NCBI GenBank assembly: GCA_947166275.1
Contig: CAMVDP010000002.1
Coordinates: 85,236-149,235, forward strand
From: an uncultured Clostridia bacterium
Lineage (GTDB): Bacteria > Bacillota > Clostridia > Oscillospirales > Ruminococcaceae
Direction: 5' to 3'
DNA: 64,000 nt
Each line of letters starts with the position of its first letter. Within the stretch, counting starts at the first letter, position 1. Positions 16,077 to 26,352 of this stretch are shown in pieces. The notes below the pieces were generated by a model. It did no database searches. It saw only the letters and a program-made list of their open reading frames with translations, and had not been told where the DNA came from. The translations under genes and the position numbers were made by a program.

Positions 16077-18182
16077 TTGTCCGATTTAGTAATTGTTGAG
16101 TCGCCCGCAAAGGCAAAGACCATTAAGAAGTACCTTGGTAAGAACTACGATGTAGTGGCGTCGGTCGGTCACATACGCGACCTCCCGAAGTCAAAGCTCG
16201 GAGTAGATATCGAACACAACTTTGAGCCTATGTATGAGAACAAGCGTGAAAAAGCGTCACTTATCAAGGAACTCAAAGAGGAAGCCAAAAAAGCCGGTAC
16301 AGTTTATCTCGCAACCGACCCGGATCGTGAAGGTGAAGCTATTTCATGGCATCTCGCTCATGTTCTTGATCTCGACGTACGGAAACCTATCAGAGTCACA
16401 TTCAGCGAGATAACACAGACAGGAATCAAAAACGGCATGGCACAGCCCCGGAGCATTGACATGGACCTTGTCAACGCACAGCAGGCTCGACGCATACTCG
16501 ACCGCATCGTGGGATATAAGCTCAGTCCGTTCCTTTGGAAAAAGGTAAGGCGCGGACTCTCCGCAGGACGAGTACAGTCAGTGGCGGTAAGACTCATAGT
16601 TGACCGCGAGAACGAGATAAAAGCGTTCACGCCGCAGGAATACTGGACTATCGACGCAAAGCTGCACGGAAGCTCATCCAAGAAACAGTTCCCGTCGAAG
16701 CTCACTGAAATAGACGGCAGAAAAGCTGAACTCAAAAACAAAGAAGAGACCGACAAGGTGCTTGAGTACCTGAAGGACAAGACCTTCACCGTGGCATCGA
16801 TCAAGAAGTCTACCCGCAAAAAACAGCCCGCACCGCCGTTCACTACCTCCACGCTCCAGCAGGAGGCTTCCCGCAGACTGTCATTCAACGCGAAGCGTAC
16901 CATGAAGACAGCACAGGAGCTGTACGAGGGCGTCGAGCTTGAAGGACGCGGACTTACCGGTCTTATCACCTACATGAGAACTGACAGCCTGCGTATTTCA
17001 GAAGAAGCGCAGCAGGCCGCTATAAACATGATACGTGAACGCTTCGGCGATGATTACGTACCTGCGAAGCCGCGTGTCTACAAATCCCGCAGCAACGCCC
17101 AGGACGCACATGAAGCGATCCGCCCGTCAACTATCGACATCACTCCGGAGGAAATAAAGTCGAGCCTCACGAACGACCAGTTCAAGCTCTACAAGCTGAT
17201 CTGGGAGCGCTTCATGGCAAGCCAGATGGAGAACGCTCTGCTTGAATCCACAACTATCGACATAGCCGCGGGATACTGCATATTCCGTACAACGGGCTTC
17301 ACGGTGAAGTTCGACGGCTTCACGAGACTATACGAGGAAAGCTCCGACAACTCCGATGAGGAGGGCGGCGCTATCCCGAAGATAAACGAGAACGAGAAGC
17401 TAACAGTGACATCGCTGCTCGGCAATCAGCACTTCACACAGCCGCCTCCGCGCTACACAGAGGCGAGCCTTATCAAGGCACTGGAGGAAAACGGCATCGG
17501 CCGTCCGTCCACTTATGCTCCGACTATCAGCACTATACTTGACAGGCATTATGTTGAGCGTGAACAGAAGCAGCTCAAACCAACTCCCCTCGGAGATGTC
17601 ATAACCGAAGTGCTCAAAGACCACTTCGAAAACATTGTCGATACGAAGTTCACCGCCCAGATGGAGGGAAGTCTCGATAAGGTCGAGGAAGGCAAGACAC
17701 AGTGGTATGACGTACTCAAGAGCTTCTATGGTGATTTCGCGGCTACTCTTGAAAAGGCAGAGCACGATATGGAGGGCAAACGCGTCAAGGTGCCAAACGA
17801 GCCTACGGATATCATCTGTGAGCAGTGCGGCCGTCACATGGTAATAAAGATAGGTCCGTACGGAAAGTTCCTCGGATGCGAGGGATTTCCGGAATGCAAG
17901 AACACCAAGAAGATAGTAAACGAGACCGAGGGCAAATGTCCGAAGTGCGGCAAGAAGATGCTCGCAAAGAAGAGCAAGAAGGGCAAGCCTTTCTTCGGCT
18001 GTGAGGACTATCAGGGCTGCGGTTTCATGACATGGGACACTCCCGTTTCGGACGTTTGTCCGAAGTGCGGCTCAACGCTGTTCAAGAAGGCAGGCAAAAA
18101 GGGAAAGCTGTACTGCGCAAAGGAGAACTGCGGCTATGAAGCAGACCCCGATACGGAGAACGGCGGAAGCAATGAGAGCTGA
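16077..18182 (+). CDS. topA: DNA topoisomerase I
   Basis: Type IA topoisomerase relaxing negative supercoils. TTG start at 16077 (SDLVIVESPAKAKTIKKYL) after a GAAAGG site. The TOPRIM domain has TDPDREGEAISWHL, and the catalytic Tyr299 lies in LITYMRTDSLR. The C-terminus carries three Cys4 zinc ribbons (CEQCGRHM, CPKCGKKM, CPKCGSTL) and a basic end. 701 residues, typical for Firmicutes. Its end overlaps the start of trmFO by 11 nt; in Firmicutes topA and trmFO are classically adjacent. Confidence 0.98.
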   Translation: MSDLVIVESPAKAKTIKKYLGKNYDVVASVGHIRDLPKSKLGVDIEHNFEPMYENKREKASLIKELKEEAKKAGTVYLATDPDREGEAISWHLAHVLDLDVRKPIRVTFSEITQTGIKNGMAQPRSIDMDLVNAQQARRILDRIVGYKLSPFLWKKVRRGLSAGRVQSVAVRLIVDRENEIKAFTPQEYWTIDAKLHGSSSKKQFPSKLTEIDGRKAELKNKEETDKVLEYLKDKTFTVASIKKSTRKKQPAPPFTTSTLQQEASRRLSFNAKRTMKTAQELYEGVELEGRGLTGLITYMRTDSLRISEEAQQAAINMIRERFGDDYVPAKPRVYKSRSNAQDAHEAIRPSTIDITPEEIKSSLTNDQFKLYKLIWERFMASQMENALLESTTIDIAAGYCIFRTTGFTVKFDGFTRLYEESSDNSDEEGGAIPKINENEKLTVTSLLGNQHFTQPPPRYTEASLIKALEENGIGRPSTYAPTISTILDRHYVEREQKQLKPTPLGDVITEVLKDHFENIVDTKFTAQMEGSLDKVEEGKTQWYDVLKSFYGDFAATLEKAEHDMEGKRVKVPNEPTDIICEQCGRHMVIKIGPYGKFLGCEGFPECKNTKKIVNETEGKCPKCGKKMLAKKSKKGKPFFGCEDYQGCGFMTWDTPVSDVCPKCGSTLFKKAGKKGKLYCAKENCGYEADPDTENGGSNES

Positions 18183-19464
18183 AGTCATCGGCGCGGGACT
18201 CGCGGGGTGTGAAGCCGCGTGGGCGCTCGCAAACCGCGGAACGGAAATCACACTGTATGAGATGAAGCCCGTAAAAATGTCGCCGGCACACAGATACCCG
18301 GGGTTCGCGGAGCTCGTATGCAGCAACTCGCTGAAAGCAGCACGCGTGGGAAGCGCGGCAGGTATGCTCAAAGAAGAGATGCGTATGCTTGGCTCGCTGA
18401 CCATGGAAGCCGCGGCGAAAACATCAGTGGAAGCAGGCGGCGCGCTCGCAGTGAACCGTACAGACTTTTCGGACTACATCACCCGCAGGATACGCTCACA
18501 CCCTCTTATAACAGTGGTTGAGCGCGAGGTGACGGATTTTCCCGCAAAAAACACGGTGATAGCCACGGGGCCTCTGACAAGCGATACTTTCGCGGACGTA
18601 ATATACGAGCGGCTCGGGAAAGCGCTCAGCTTCTATGACGCAGCGGCACCGATAGTGACTGCCGAAAGCATAGATATGTCAAAGGCGTTTCTTGCCTCGC
18701 GATATGACAAGGGCGGCGCGGATTACATCAATTGCCCGTTCAGCCGAGAGGAATATGAGGTCTTCTACGAGGCGCTTGTAAATGCTGAGACCGCTCCGCT
18801 GCATGAGTTCGAGGAACTCACGGTATATGAGGGCTGTATGCCCGTGGAGGTGCTCGCGAAGCGCGGTGCAGACAGCGTACGCTACGGCTGCATGAAGCCG
18901 GTGGGACTCACCGACCCGAGAACGGGCAGGAGACCCTACGCTGCGGTACAGCTCCGCAAGGAGAACCGCGAGGGCACGTTGTACAATATCGTGGGATTTC
19001 AGACCAATCTTAAATTCGGCGAGCAGAAGAGAGTCTTCGGACTTATTCCGGGACTTGAAAACGCAGAGTTCATGCGCTACGGTGTGATGCACCGCAATAC
19101 ATTTCTGAACTCCCCTGCCCTGCTGGACGGAGGGTTCAGACTCAAAGACAGCGAGAACATATTCTTCGCGGGGCAGATGACCGGCGTGGAGGGCTACACC
19201 GAAAGCGCGGCAAGCGGTATCGTTGCGGGCATAAACCTGCACAGAGCGCTGAACGGACAGGCTCCGCTGGACCTGCCGCGCACCTGCATGATCGGAGCGC
19301 TTGCGGCGCACGTGAGTACGGGAAACGAAAATTTCCAGCCTATGGGAGCAAACATGGGGATACTCCCCGAACCGGAAACACACATAAAAAACAAACAGGA
19401 GAGGTATGAGGCTATAGCGGCGAGAGGGCTGCGTGACCTCGGAAACGTTCTGAAAGAGGGATAA
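18172..19464 (+). CDS. trmFO: methylenetetrahydrofolate-tRNA-(uracil-5-)-methyltransferase TrmFO
   Basis: Folate- and FAD-dependent enzyme making m5U54 in the tRNA T-loop. The N-terminal FAD motif (VIGAGLAGCEAAWALA) is followed by MSPAHRYPGFAELVCSNSLKA, the conserved CPF and YEGCMPVEVLAKRG segments, and a C-terminal GQMTGVEGYTESAASGIVAG. 430 residues from ATG 18172, which has GGCGGAAG upstream. A longer in-frame start inside topA would add unrelated residues. Confidence 0.96.
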   Translation: MRAEVIGAGLAGCEAAWALANRGTEITLYEMKPVKMSPAHRYPGFAELVCSNSLKAARVGSAAGMLKEEMRMLGSLTMEAAAKTSVEAGGALAVNRTDFSDYITRRIRSHPLITVVEREVTDFPAKNTVIATGPLTSDTFADVIYERLGKALSFYDAAAPIVTAESIDMSKAFLASRYDKGGADYINCPFSREEYEVFYEALVNAETAPLHEFEELTVYEGCMPVEVLAKRGADSVRYGCMKPVGLTDPRTGRRPYAAVQLRKENREGTLYNIVGFQTNLKFGEQKRVFGLIPGLENAEFMRYGVMHRNTFLNSPALLDGGFRLKDSENIFFAGQMTGVEGYTESAASGIVAGINLHRALNGQAPLDLPRTCMIGALAAHVSTGNENFQPMGANMGILPEPETHIKNKQERYEAIAARGLRDLGNVLKEG

Positions 19465-19467
19465 AAC

Positions 19468-20490
19468 ATGAGAATTGCAGTTGACGCGTTCGGCGGCGAC
19501 AACGCTCCGGACGAAGTGATAAAAGGCGCGGCGGACGCGATCAAGGAGTACGCCGACAGACATATCGAAGTGATACTCACCGGAGATGAAAAGACCATAA
19601 ACGAGCGTATCGACGCTCTCGGTGTTTCGCGTGACGGCATAAGCATCGAGCCGGCGGATGGAGTTATCCGCATTGAGGACAATCCGCAGGATATCCGCAG
19701 GAGCAAGGCAAACTGCTCCATGGGACGGGCGTTCGCACTCGTCAAGGAAGGTAAAGCTGACGCATTCGTAAGCGCGGGCAGCACCGCGGCGATCGTTGTC
19801 GGCGGAACTGTCGTGATAGGCAGACTCAAAGGCGTGAAGCGTCCGTCGCTGGTACCGATAATGCCGTCTATTTCAGGACAGTATCTGCTGCTGGACGGCG
19901 GAGCTAACCTTGAATGCCGCCCCGAAATGCTGATGCAGTTCGCGGTAATGGGCAGCATATATATGCGCGAGCTCATGGGCGTTGAAAAGCCCCGCGTCGG
20001 ACTTCTCAACATCGGCGCGGAAGAGGAAAAGGGACGCGACCTCGAGCATGGAGCGTACGAGCTTCTCAAAAAGTCCGACCTCAACTTCGTCGGCAACGTG
20101 GAAGCACGTGACGTTCCGCTCGGAGCTGTGGACGTTATAGTTACTGACGGCTTTACCGGCAACATCTACCTCAAAGCTGTCGAGGGCATGGGGAAGTTCA
20201 TGAAGCGCGCCCTGAAAGAGACGATCTTCGGCAGCGGGATATCAAAAGTCGGCGCAGTGTTCGCGCTCGGCGGGATCAAGAAAATATCCAAACAGATGGA
20301 CTACCGCGAGGTGGGCGGCTCACCGCTGCTCGGCTCCGCGAGACCAGTCATAAAAGCGCACGGCAGCAGTGACGCTGTGGCATTCAAAAACGCGATCAGA
20401 CAGGCGAACGACTTCGCCGAACAGAACGTGAACGCAAAGATAACAGATGCTTTGAGCGCATTCGAGACTTCGGGAAAGGAAGATGCGTAA
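19468..20490 (+). CDS. plsX: phosphate acyltransferase PlsX
   Basis: Makes acyl-phosphate from acyl-ACP, the first step of phosphatidic acid synthesis with PlsY. Recognised by IAVDAFGGDNAPDEVIKGA, AFVSAGSTAAIVVGGT, LGLxNIGAEEEKG-like LLNIGAEEEKGRD and IVTDGFTGNIYLKAVEG. 340 residues, normal. It sits 3 bp after trmFO and 2 bp before rnc. The acpP gene that often lies between plsX and rnc is absent. Confidence 0.97.
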   Translation: MRIAVDAFGGDNAPDEVIKGAADAIKEYADRHIEVILTGDEKTINERIDALGVSRDGISIEPADGVIRIEDNPQDIRRSKANCSMGRAFALVKEGKADAFVSAGSTAAIVVGGTVVIGRLKGVKRPSLVPIMPSISGQYLLLDGGANLECRPEMLMQFAVMGSIYMRELMGVEKPRVGLLNIGAEEEKGRDLEHGAYELLKKSDLNFVGNVEARDVPLGAVDVIVTDGFTGNIYLKAVEGMGKFMKRALKETIFGSGISKVGAVFALGGIKKISKQMDYREVGGSPLLGSARPVIKAHGSSDAVAFKNAIRQANDFAEQNVNAKITDALSAFETSGKEDA

Positions 20491-20492
20491 AC

Positions 20493-21167
20493 GTGAACGC
20501 ACTTGAAAACAAGATCGGATACAAGTTCAAAAATCGTGCTCTGCTCGAAAAGGCACTTACCCATTCATCCTACGTGAACGGCAAACAGAACAGCAACGAA
20601 CGGCTCGAATTTCTCGGCGACAGCGTGCTTTCGCTTGTGGTGTCGCAGCATCTGTTCTCGCAGCTTGACGTACCGGAGGGTATGCTCACGAAGATACGTG
20701 CGAAGCTCGTCTGCGAGGATTCTTTGTTTTCATTCGCAAACCGCATCTCGCTGGGAGAGTATATAAAGCTCGGCAAGGGTGAGGTGGCTACCGGCGGGCG
20801 TAGCAGAAAATCCATACTCGCGGACGCGTTTGAAGCGCTCATAGCGGCGATATTCCTGGACGGCGGGCTTGAAAGCGCACGCAGCTTCATTATCGGATTT
20901 ATACCACCGAATGACACGCTCAAAAGCAACAAGCTGACATTCGGCGACTTCAAAACGAGCCTACAGGAGGTCATCCAGAAAAACCCCGAAGAGCACATTG
21001 AATACCGCATCGTGAACGAGACAGGAGCGGCGCACTGCCGGACATTCACAGCGAACGTGCTGCTCAACGGACAGGTCATCGGAAAAGGCTCCGGAAGAAG
21101 CAAGAAGGAAGCCGAAATGGAAGCTGCCAAAGAGGCTTTGAGTCTCATGGGATATGAAACAGACTAA
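20493..21167 (+). CDS. rnc: ribonuclease III
   Basis: Double-strand-specific RNase for rRNA and mRNA processing. The catalytic domain has NERLEFLGDSVLSLVVSQHLF, ILADAFEALIAAIFLDGG with the metal-binding acidic residues, and a C-terminal dsRNA-binding domain (FKTSLQEVIQK, GSGRSKKEAEMEAAKEAL). 224 residues, GTG start after GGAAAGGAAG. Its end overlaps the radical SAM gene by 14 nt. Confidence 0.97.
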   Translation: MNALENKIGYKFKNRALLEKALTHSSYVNGKQNSNERLEFLGDSVLSLVVSQHLFSQLDVPEGMLTKIRAKLVCEDSLFSFANRISLGEYIKLGKGEVATGGRSRKSILADAFEALIAAIFLDGGLESARSFIIGFIPPNDTLKSNKLTFGDFKTSLQEVIQKNPEEHIEYRIVNETGAAHCRTFTANVLLNGQVIGKGSGRSKKEAEMEAAKEALSLMGYETD

Positions 21168-22152
21168 CATCTCCGTTTTCGTGCCGCATACCGGCTGTCC
21201 GCACCGCTGCACGTTCTGCGACCAGCGAACGATAAGCGGCGAAGTGAAGGCTCCCACCGCGGATGAGGTGAGGTCGCTGCTGCGGGAACAGGTCCCCGTG
21301 CTGCGTGAACATGATACCCGCGCGGAGATAGCATTCTTCGGCGGCAGCTTCACGGGCATCGCGCACGGATACATGGTATCGCTGCTTGAAGCCGCACATG
21401 AAGCCGTGATGGCTCACCCGGACGTTTACTGCGGCATACGCTGCTCCACCCGCCCGGACTTCATCGACGAGGAGACCCTCGATGTATTGTGTTCATACGG
21501 CATGACAGCGGTAGAGCTCGGTGCGCAGAGCATGAACGACAATGTGCTCCGGCTCAACGAACGCGGACATACCGCGCATGACGTAGAGACTGCCGCAGCT
21601 ATGATAAAGCAGCGGGAACTGTCACTCGGGCTGCAGATGATGACGGGGCTGTACGGTGACAAACCGGAATACTGCGTCCAGACCGCGGAGCGATTCATAG
21701 CTCTCGGCGCTGACACAGTTCGCATCTACCCCACCGTGATACTTGCCGGTACACGGCTCGGCGAGCTGTACGAAAGCGGCGAATACCGCACGTTTACTTT
21801 CGGTGAGACCGTGGAGCTGTGCGCGGGACTTCTGCGTATGTTCGATAAGGCACACATACCGGTGATACGGCTCGGGCTGCACGCAAGCAAGGATGTCGAA
21901 GCAAAAATGCTCGGCGGGGTATATCACCCGGCGCTTCGTGAGATCGTCGAGAGCCGTGTATTCTACGAGGAGATGCTCGAAGAGATGAAACGGCTCGGAG
22001 GTCATAGATTCACTGTGTACACCGACCCCACAAACATCAGCAAAATAGTCGGACAAAGGAAAGAGAACAAGGAAAAGCTGAATGCGAACGGCTTTGACTT
22101 TGTTATAAAAACAGAACAAGGAACGAGACTAAGGATAGAAAATGCACTTTAA
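21154..22152 (+). CDS. radical SAM protein, Elp3-like catalytic core without acetyltransferase domain
   Basis: 332 residues. The iron-sulfur motif CPHRCTFC (C-x3-C-x2-C) sits near residue 15, followed by FFGGSFTGI, GIRCSTRPDFID and VELGAQSMNDNVLRLNERGHT, all Elp3/HemN-type radical SAM features. QMMTGLYGDKPE and LGLHASKDVE mark the back of the barrel. The C-terminal Elp3 acetyltransferase domain is missing. Genes of this kind between rnc and smc are common in clostridia, with no proven substrate that I know. Overlaps rnc and smc, so translation is coupled. Confidence 0.85.
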   Translation: MKQTNISVFVPHTGCPHRCTFCDQRTISGEVKAPTADEVRSLLREQVPVLREHDTRAEIAFFGGSFTGIAHGYMVSLLEAAHEAVMAHPDVYCGIRCSTRPDFIDEETLDVLCSYGMTAVELGAQSMNDNVLRLNERGHTAHDVETAAAMIKQRELSLGLQMMTGLYGDKPEYCVQTAERFIALGADTVRIYPTVILAGTRLGELYESGEYRTFTFGETVELCAGLLRMFDKAHIPVIRLGLHASKDVEAKMLGGVYHPALREIVESRVFYEEMLEEMKRLGGHRFTVYTDPTNISKIVGQRKENKEKLNANGFDFVIKTEQGTRLRIENAL

Positions 22153-25100
22153 AACACTTGAGATACAGGGCTTCAAGTCATTTGCGGACAAGACTCTGCT
22201 CGATTTCGATACCAAGATGACCGCCGTGGTCGGAAGCAACGGCAACGGTAAGAGCAACATAAGCGACGCGCTGCGCTGGGTAATGGGCGAACAGGGCGCA
22301 AAGACGCTGCGCGGTGACAAGATGGAGGACGTTATCTTCCACGGTACCGTCACGCGTAAGCAGATGGGCTTCGCCAAAGTCGCGCTCACGATCGACAACA
22401 CCGACCGTGCGCTCAAAGTCGACAACGACGAAGTAGTTATAGCGCGTAAGCTCTACCGCACAGGCGAGAGCGAATACCTTATAAACGGCGACAAATGCAG
22501 GCTCAAAGATATCCAGGAGCTTCTCATGGGCACCGGACTCGGACGTGAGGGCTACTCGATAATCGGACAGGGACGCGTCGCAGAGATAGTCAATGCAAAA
22601 GGCTCACAGCGTCGCGAGATATTTGAAGAGGCAGCGGGAGTATCAAAATTCCTGCATCAGAAGGCTGACGCGGAACGTGAGCTTGCCCGTGCGGAAGCGA
22701 ACTACCTGCGTCTGAAAGACTCGGAGACCGCGCTCTCGGAGCGTGTGCCGAAGCTTCAGAAAGCATCGGAAAAAGCAATAAAGGCAAAGGGCCTGATCGA
22801 GCGCGAAAAGAACATCGAGATCTCTGTAACAGCTGCAGAGCTCGAACGCCTTGACAAGGATATGTCAGATATCGAGAACTCGATACTTGAGAACCAGGGT
22901 CAGTGCGAGCACTTCGACCGCGAGATAGGTGAACTTGAGGAAGAAAGCGATACGCTCACCACCAGAAAGGGTCAGTACGCCGCACAGCTCGACGACCTTC
23001 GTAAAAGCTCGGAATCCGCACGTGACGAGATAGCAAACGCGGATAAGGATATCGCCGTACTTGAAAACGAGATAAAGCATAACGAGGAACGCCTCAAAGA
23101 CATAGAGCGCCGCCGCGAGGAAAGCAAGCGCAGCGCAGGAGAGTTCACCGCACAGATCGGCGGACTTGAAAAACAGGCAGAGGCAAAGCGCCGCGACTGT
23201 GAAAAGCTATCGGCACAGATAGAGGAACTCAAAGCGAAGCTCGGCTCCGACGATGAGAGCGGAAAAGAGCTCGATGACGAGTACAAGGCTCTCGACAGCG
23301 AGACCGCTAAACTGTACGCGCGCTTCACAGAAGCAAGACTCACGGTGCAGCAGGCTGAAAAGACCCGCGCTGACATAGCAGAACGACTCGAAGCAGACTC
23401 CAAAGGCATCGAGGATCGCGAAAAGGCCGCGGAAGAACATCGCGCAAGACGCAGAGCACTGACGGAAGAGCTGGATGCTCTGACCGAGGAACGCTCGGAG
23501 CTTGAAAATAAACTCGGCGGCTATAACAAGCTATTCGAAAACAAGAACTCAAAGCTCACCGAAAGCCGCACAAAATATGAACAGCTTCGCCGCACGTTCG
23601 ACGGCAAACGCCAGAAGCTCGACGCTCTCAATGATATCGAGAAGAACATGTACGGCTACTTCAACAGCGTCAAGGCTGTCATGAACGCTAAGCGCTCCGG
23701 TCAGCTCGGAGGCATACACGGCACGGTTGCAGAGCTTATATCCGTTGACGGGAAGTATTCTGTAGCTATCGAGACCGCGCTCGGCAACGCTCTGCAGAAT
23801 ATCGTTGTCGACAACGAAGAGACCGCTAAACGCTGCATCAGGTTCCTGCAGGACACCAAGAGCGGCTCGTCCACTTTCTACCCGATCACTTCGATGAAAG
23901 GGACACTGCTCAAACAGGACGGGCTCGATGACGAGGACGGCTTCGAGGGCATCGCTTCGGAGCTCGTGAAGTGTGACGCAAAGTATACGGATATCATCCG
24001 GCAGGTGCTCGGAAGAACAGCTGTGGTGGATGATATCAATTCAGCAACAAGGATCGCGAGAAAATACGGGTACAAGTTCCGCATCATCTCGCTCGACGGC
24101 TCGATAATCAACGCGGGCGGCTCATACACCGGCGGTTCACGCAAGGAAAAGAGCGGAATCATCACGCGTAAGCAGGAGATCGAGACGCTCGAAAAAGAGA
24201 TCGCGGAGATATCCGAAACTATAAAGACCCAGCAGGCCGACTACTCGACCCTGTCCGCCGAAGTCAGCAAGATGAGCATAGAGATCGAAGGCTTCACCGA
24301 GCGGCTCAACGTGATCAAGCAGGAGGATGCGCGTCTTGGCGCCGAGATCAACGGTATCAAGGATCTGATACGTCAGTCAGAGGAACAGCAGGACAGCGCC
24401 GAATCTCTGATCGCGAGGAGCCGTAAACAGCTGAAAGAACAGGACGACCTTATCAAGACAAAGAAAGAAGAGTCCTGGACGCTCGAAAAGCAGATCACCG
24501 CGAACAACGAAAAGCTGAAAGCTGCGGGCGAGAAGCTGGAAAAAGCAAACGCGAAACGCGCCGAGACTGCCGAGAAGATATCACAGCTCAACATTGACCG
24601 TCTCAACGCCGAAAACGACATAAAAACGATCATGGCGCAGAAGACCGAGGTCGAGCACGCAAGAGATGCCGCTGCGGGAAGCGGTGAACGGTTCGACCGT
24701 GAAACTGCCGAGGTCAGCGCGTCCACAGAGGAGATCAAGAAACAGATCGAAGAGCGCAGAAAGGAAGCCGAGGAAGCAAGCAAACGCTACGGCGATACCG
24801 GTACTGCGATCGAGGAGCTGATACGCAAGCAGAACGACTGTGAAAAGCGAATCAGCGAGCTCGCTAAAGAAGTACGCGAGAAGAGCTCCGACAAGGAGAA
24901 GTTCTCCGTGGCACTCGCTTCAGCTACAGAAAAGCGCGCTTCGGCAGACCGCGAACGTGACAAGCTGCGGCTGTCGCTGTGGGAGAAATACACGCTCACG
25001 GTGAGCGAAGCCAAAGAGACTGCCGAAAAGCTCGAAGACCTGGCAGCGGCGCGGCGTGAGCTGCAAAGCCTGCGCGGACAGATAAATGCGCTGGGCGACA

Positions 25101-25708
25101 TAAACTTCGCTGCCATAGAGGAATATGAGACCGTAAAGGCTGAATATGACACGCTCTCGACGCAGCTGCGCGATGTGGAGAAATCAAAGCATGAGCTCGA
25201 AAAGCTGATAAACAACCTGACTGCGGACATAAAGGCGAGGTTTTTGGCAAGCTTCAATGATATCAACGATAAGTTCAGCAAGGTGTTCAAGGAGGTATTC
25301 GGCGGCGGCGAGGCACACCTGGAGCTCATTGACCCCGAAAACGTGCTGGAAAGCGGCATAGAGATATTCGCGGCACCTCCGGGAAAGCTGATAAAGAACC
25401 TGATATCGCTGTCCGGCGGAGAGCAGACTATGGTGGCTATCACGATATACTTCGCGATACTCATGCACCGCCCCACCCCGTTCTGTATGCTTGACGAGGT
25501 CGACGCGGCGCTGGATGAGATCAACGTCGTGAAGTACGTGACGTACCTGAAGCGCTTCTGTACCAACACACAGCTCATGATCATCACCCACAGGCGCGGC
25601 ACGATCGAAGGCTGCGATGTACTGTACGGTGTGTTCATGCAGGAAAAGGGAGTCTCACGGCTGATACATCAGGAGCTTATCGACGACATGGAGCTGGAGC
25701 TCGATTAA
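22142..25708 (+). CDS. smc: chromosome segregation/condensin protein SMC
   Basis: 1188 residues; forms the ring ATPase with ScpA and ScpB. Walker A near residue 32 (GSNGNGKSN; Ser and Asn replace the usual Pro and Cys), then a long coiled coil. The globular hinge (about 505-680) has LGGIHGTVAEL and AIETALGNALQNIVV. A second coiled coil precedes the C-terminal head with signature LSGGEQTMVAI, Walker B FCMLDEVDAALDE and the H-loop MIITHRRGT. The signature reads EQTMVAI rather than the usual EKALTAI. It overlaps the radical SAM gene by 11 nt; smc next to ftsY is conserved in Firmicutes. Confidence 0.98.
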   Translation: MHFKTLEIQGFKSFADKTLLDFDTKMTAVVGSNGNGKSNISDALRWVMGEQGAKTLRGDKMEDVIFHGTVTRKQMGFAKVALTIDNTDRALKVDNDEVVIARKLYRTGESEYLINGDKCRLKDIQELLMGTGLGREGYSIIGQGRVAEIVNAKGSQRREIFEEAAGVSKFLHQKADAERELARAEANYLRLKDSETALSERVPKLQKASEKAIKAKGLIEREKNIEISVTAAELERLDKDMSDIENSILENQGQCEHFDREIGELEEESDTLTTRKGQYAAQLDDLRKSSESARDEIANADKDIAVLENEIKHNEERLKDIERRREESKRSAGEFTAQIGGLEKQAEAKRRDCEKLSAQIEELKAKLGSDDESGKELDDEYKALDSETAKLYARFTEARLTVQQAEKTRADIAERLEADSKGIEDREKAAEEHRARRRALTEELDALTEERSELENKLGGYNKLFENKNSKLTESRTKYEQLRRTFDGKRQKLDALNDIEKNMYGYFNSVKAVMNAKRSGQLGGIHGTVAELISVDGKYSVAIETALGNALQNIVVDNEETAKRCIRFLQDTKSGSSTFYPITSMKGTLLKQDGLDDEDGFEGIASELVKCDAKYTDIIRQVLGRTAVVDDINSATRIARKYGYKFRIISLDGSIINAGGSYTGGSRKEKSGIITRKQEIETLEKEIAEISETIKTQQADYSTLSAEVSKMSIEIEGFTERLNVIKQEDARLGAEINGIKDLIRQSEEQQDSAESLIARSRKQLKEQDDLIKTKKEESWTLEKQITANNEKLKAAGEKLEKANAKRAETAEKISQLNIDRLNAENDIKTIMAQKTEVEHARDAAAGSGERFDRETAEVSASTEEIKKQIEERRKEAEEASKRYGDTGTAIEELIRKQNDCEKRISELAKEVREKSSDKEKFSVALASATEKRASADRERDKLRLSLWEKYTLTVSEAKETAEKLEDLAAARRELQSLRGQINALGDINFAAIEEYETVKAEYDTLSTQLRDVEKSKHELEKLINNLTADIKARFLASFNDINDKFSKVFKEVFGGGEAHLELIDPENVLESGIEIFAAPPGKLIKNLISLSGGEQTMVAITIYFAILMHRPTPFCMLDEVDAALDEINVVKYVTYLKRFCTNTQLMIITHRRGTIEGCDVLYGVFMQEKGVSRLIHQELIDDMELELD

Positions 25709-25737
25709 TGATTCGTTGAAAGAAAAGAGGAAGCTTG

Positions 25738-26349
25738 ATGAACAGACTTATCGCAAAAACAGGCGCGGCACTTGTCACTCTGACAGTTTTTCTGTTCGCG
25801 GTATTCATACTGATAAACTTCCCGTTCGGCTCGTATTTTGTGTGTATGATACTGCCGCTCGGATTTATAATGATGACCGCGGGGCTGCATCACGAGAGCA
25901 TCGATGACCGCAAGGTACCCGCAAATACCGGGCTCGTTCTTTCCGCTGTATATGCGGTCCTGATACTGCTCGTATACTATTCGCAGTGCACAACGGTAAG
26001 CCTTGAGGAGCTGTCCGGACAGGCTTCGCGCGTTCTCAACTATCAGTGCGGCGGACTTATGTTCAACTACGACCTTCTCGGGTACGGAATGATGGCACTG
26101 TCTACGTTTTTTACTGGCCTCGCGTTCAGAGCGGAAAACAAGCCTGACAAGTGGCTGAAACGGCTGCTCATCATACATGGCGCGTTCTTCCCCGGCTGCT
26201 TCATTATGCCGATGACGGGAATGTTCTTAAACCTTGAAAACAGCGGCGAAGGCGGAAGCATAGCTCTGCTTGTCTGGTGCGCTTACTTCATTCCCGTGGG
26301 CGTGCTGGCATTCATACATTTCGGTAAAGGCCCGAAACAGAAAGGATAA
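25738..26349 (+). CDS. unknown integral membrane protein
   Basis: 203 residues with about six hydrophobic segments: roughly 8-27, 30-47, 65-82, 112-130, 144-165 and 178-196. Short polar loops include HHESIDDRKVPANTG. ATG 25738 has AGAGGAAG upstream; a TTG one codon earlier is less likely. Inserted between smc and ftsY with 3 bp to ftsY, so in the same operon. No family recognised. Confidence 0.78.
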   Translation: MNRLIAKTGAALVTLTVFLFAVFILINFPFGSYFVCMILPLGFIMMTAGLHHESIDDRKVPANTGLVLSAVYAVLILLVYYSQCTTVSLEELSGQASRVLNYQCGGLMFNYDLLGYGMMALSTFFTGLAFRAENKPDKWLKRLLIIHGAFFPGCFIMPMTGMFLNLENSGEGGSIALLVWCAYFIPVGVLAFIHFGKGPKQKG

Positions 26350-26352
26350 TAA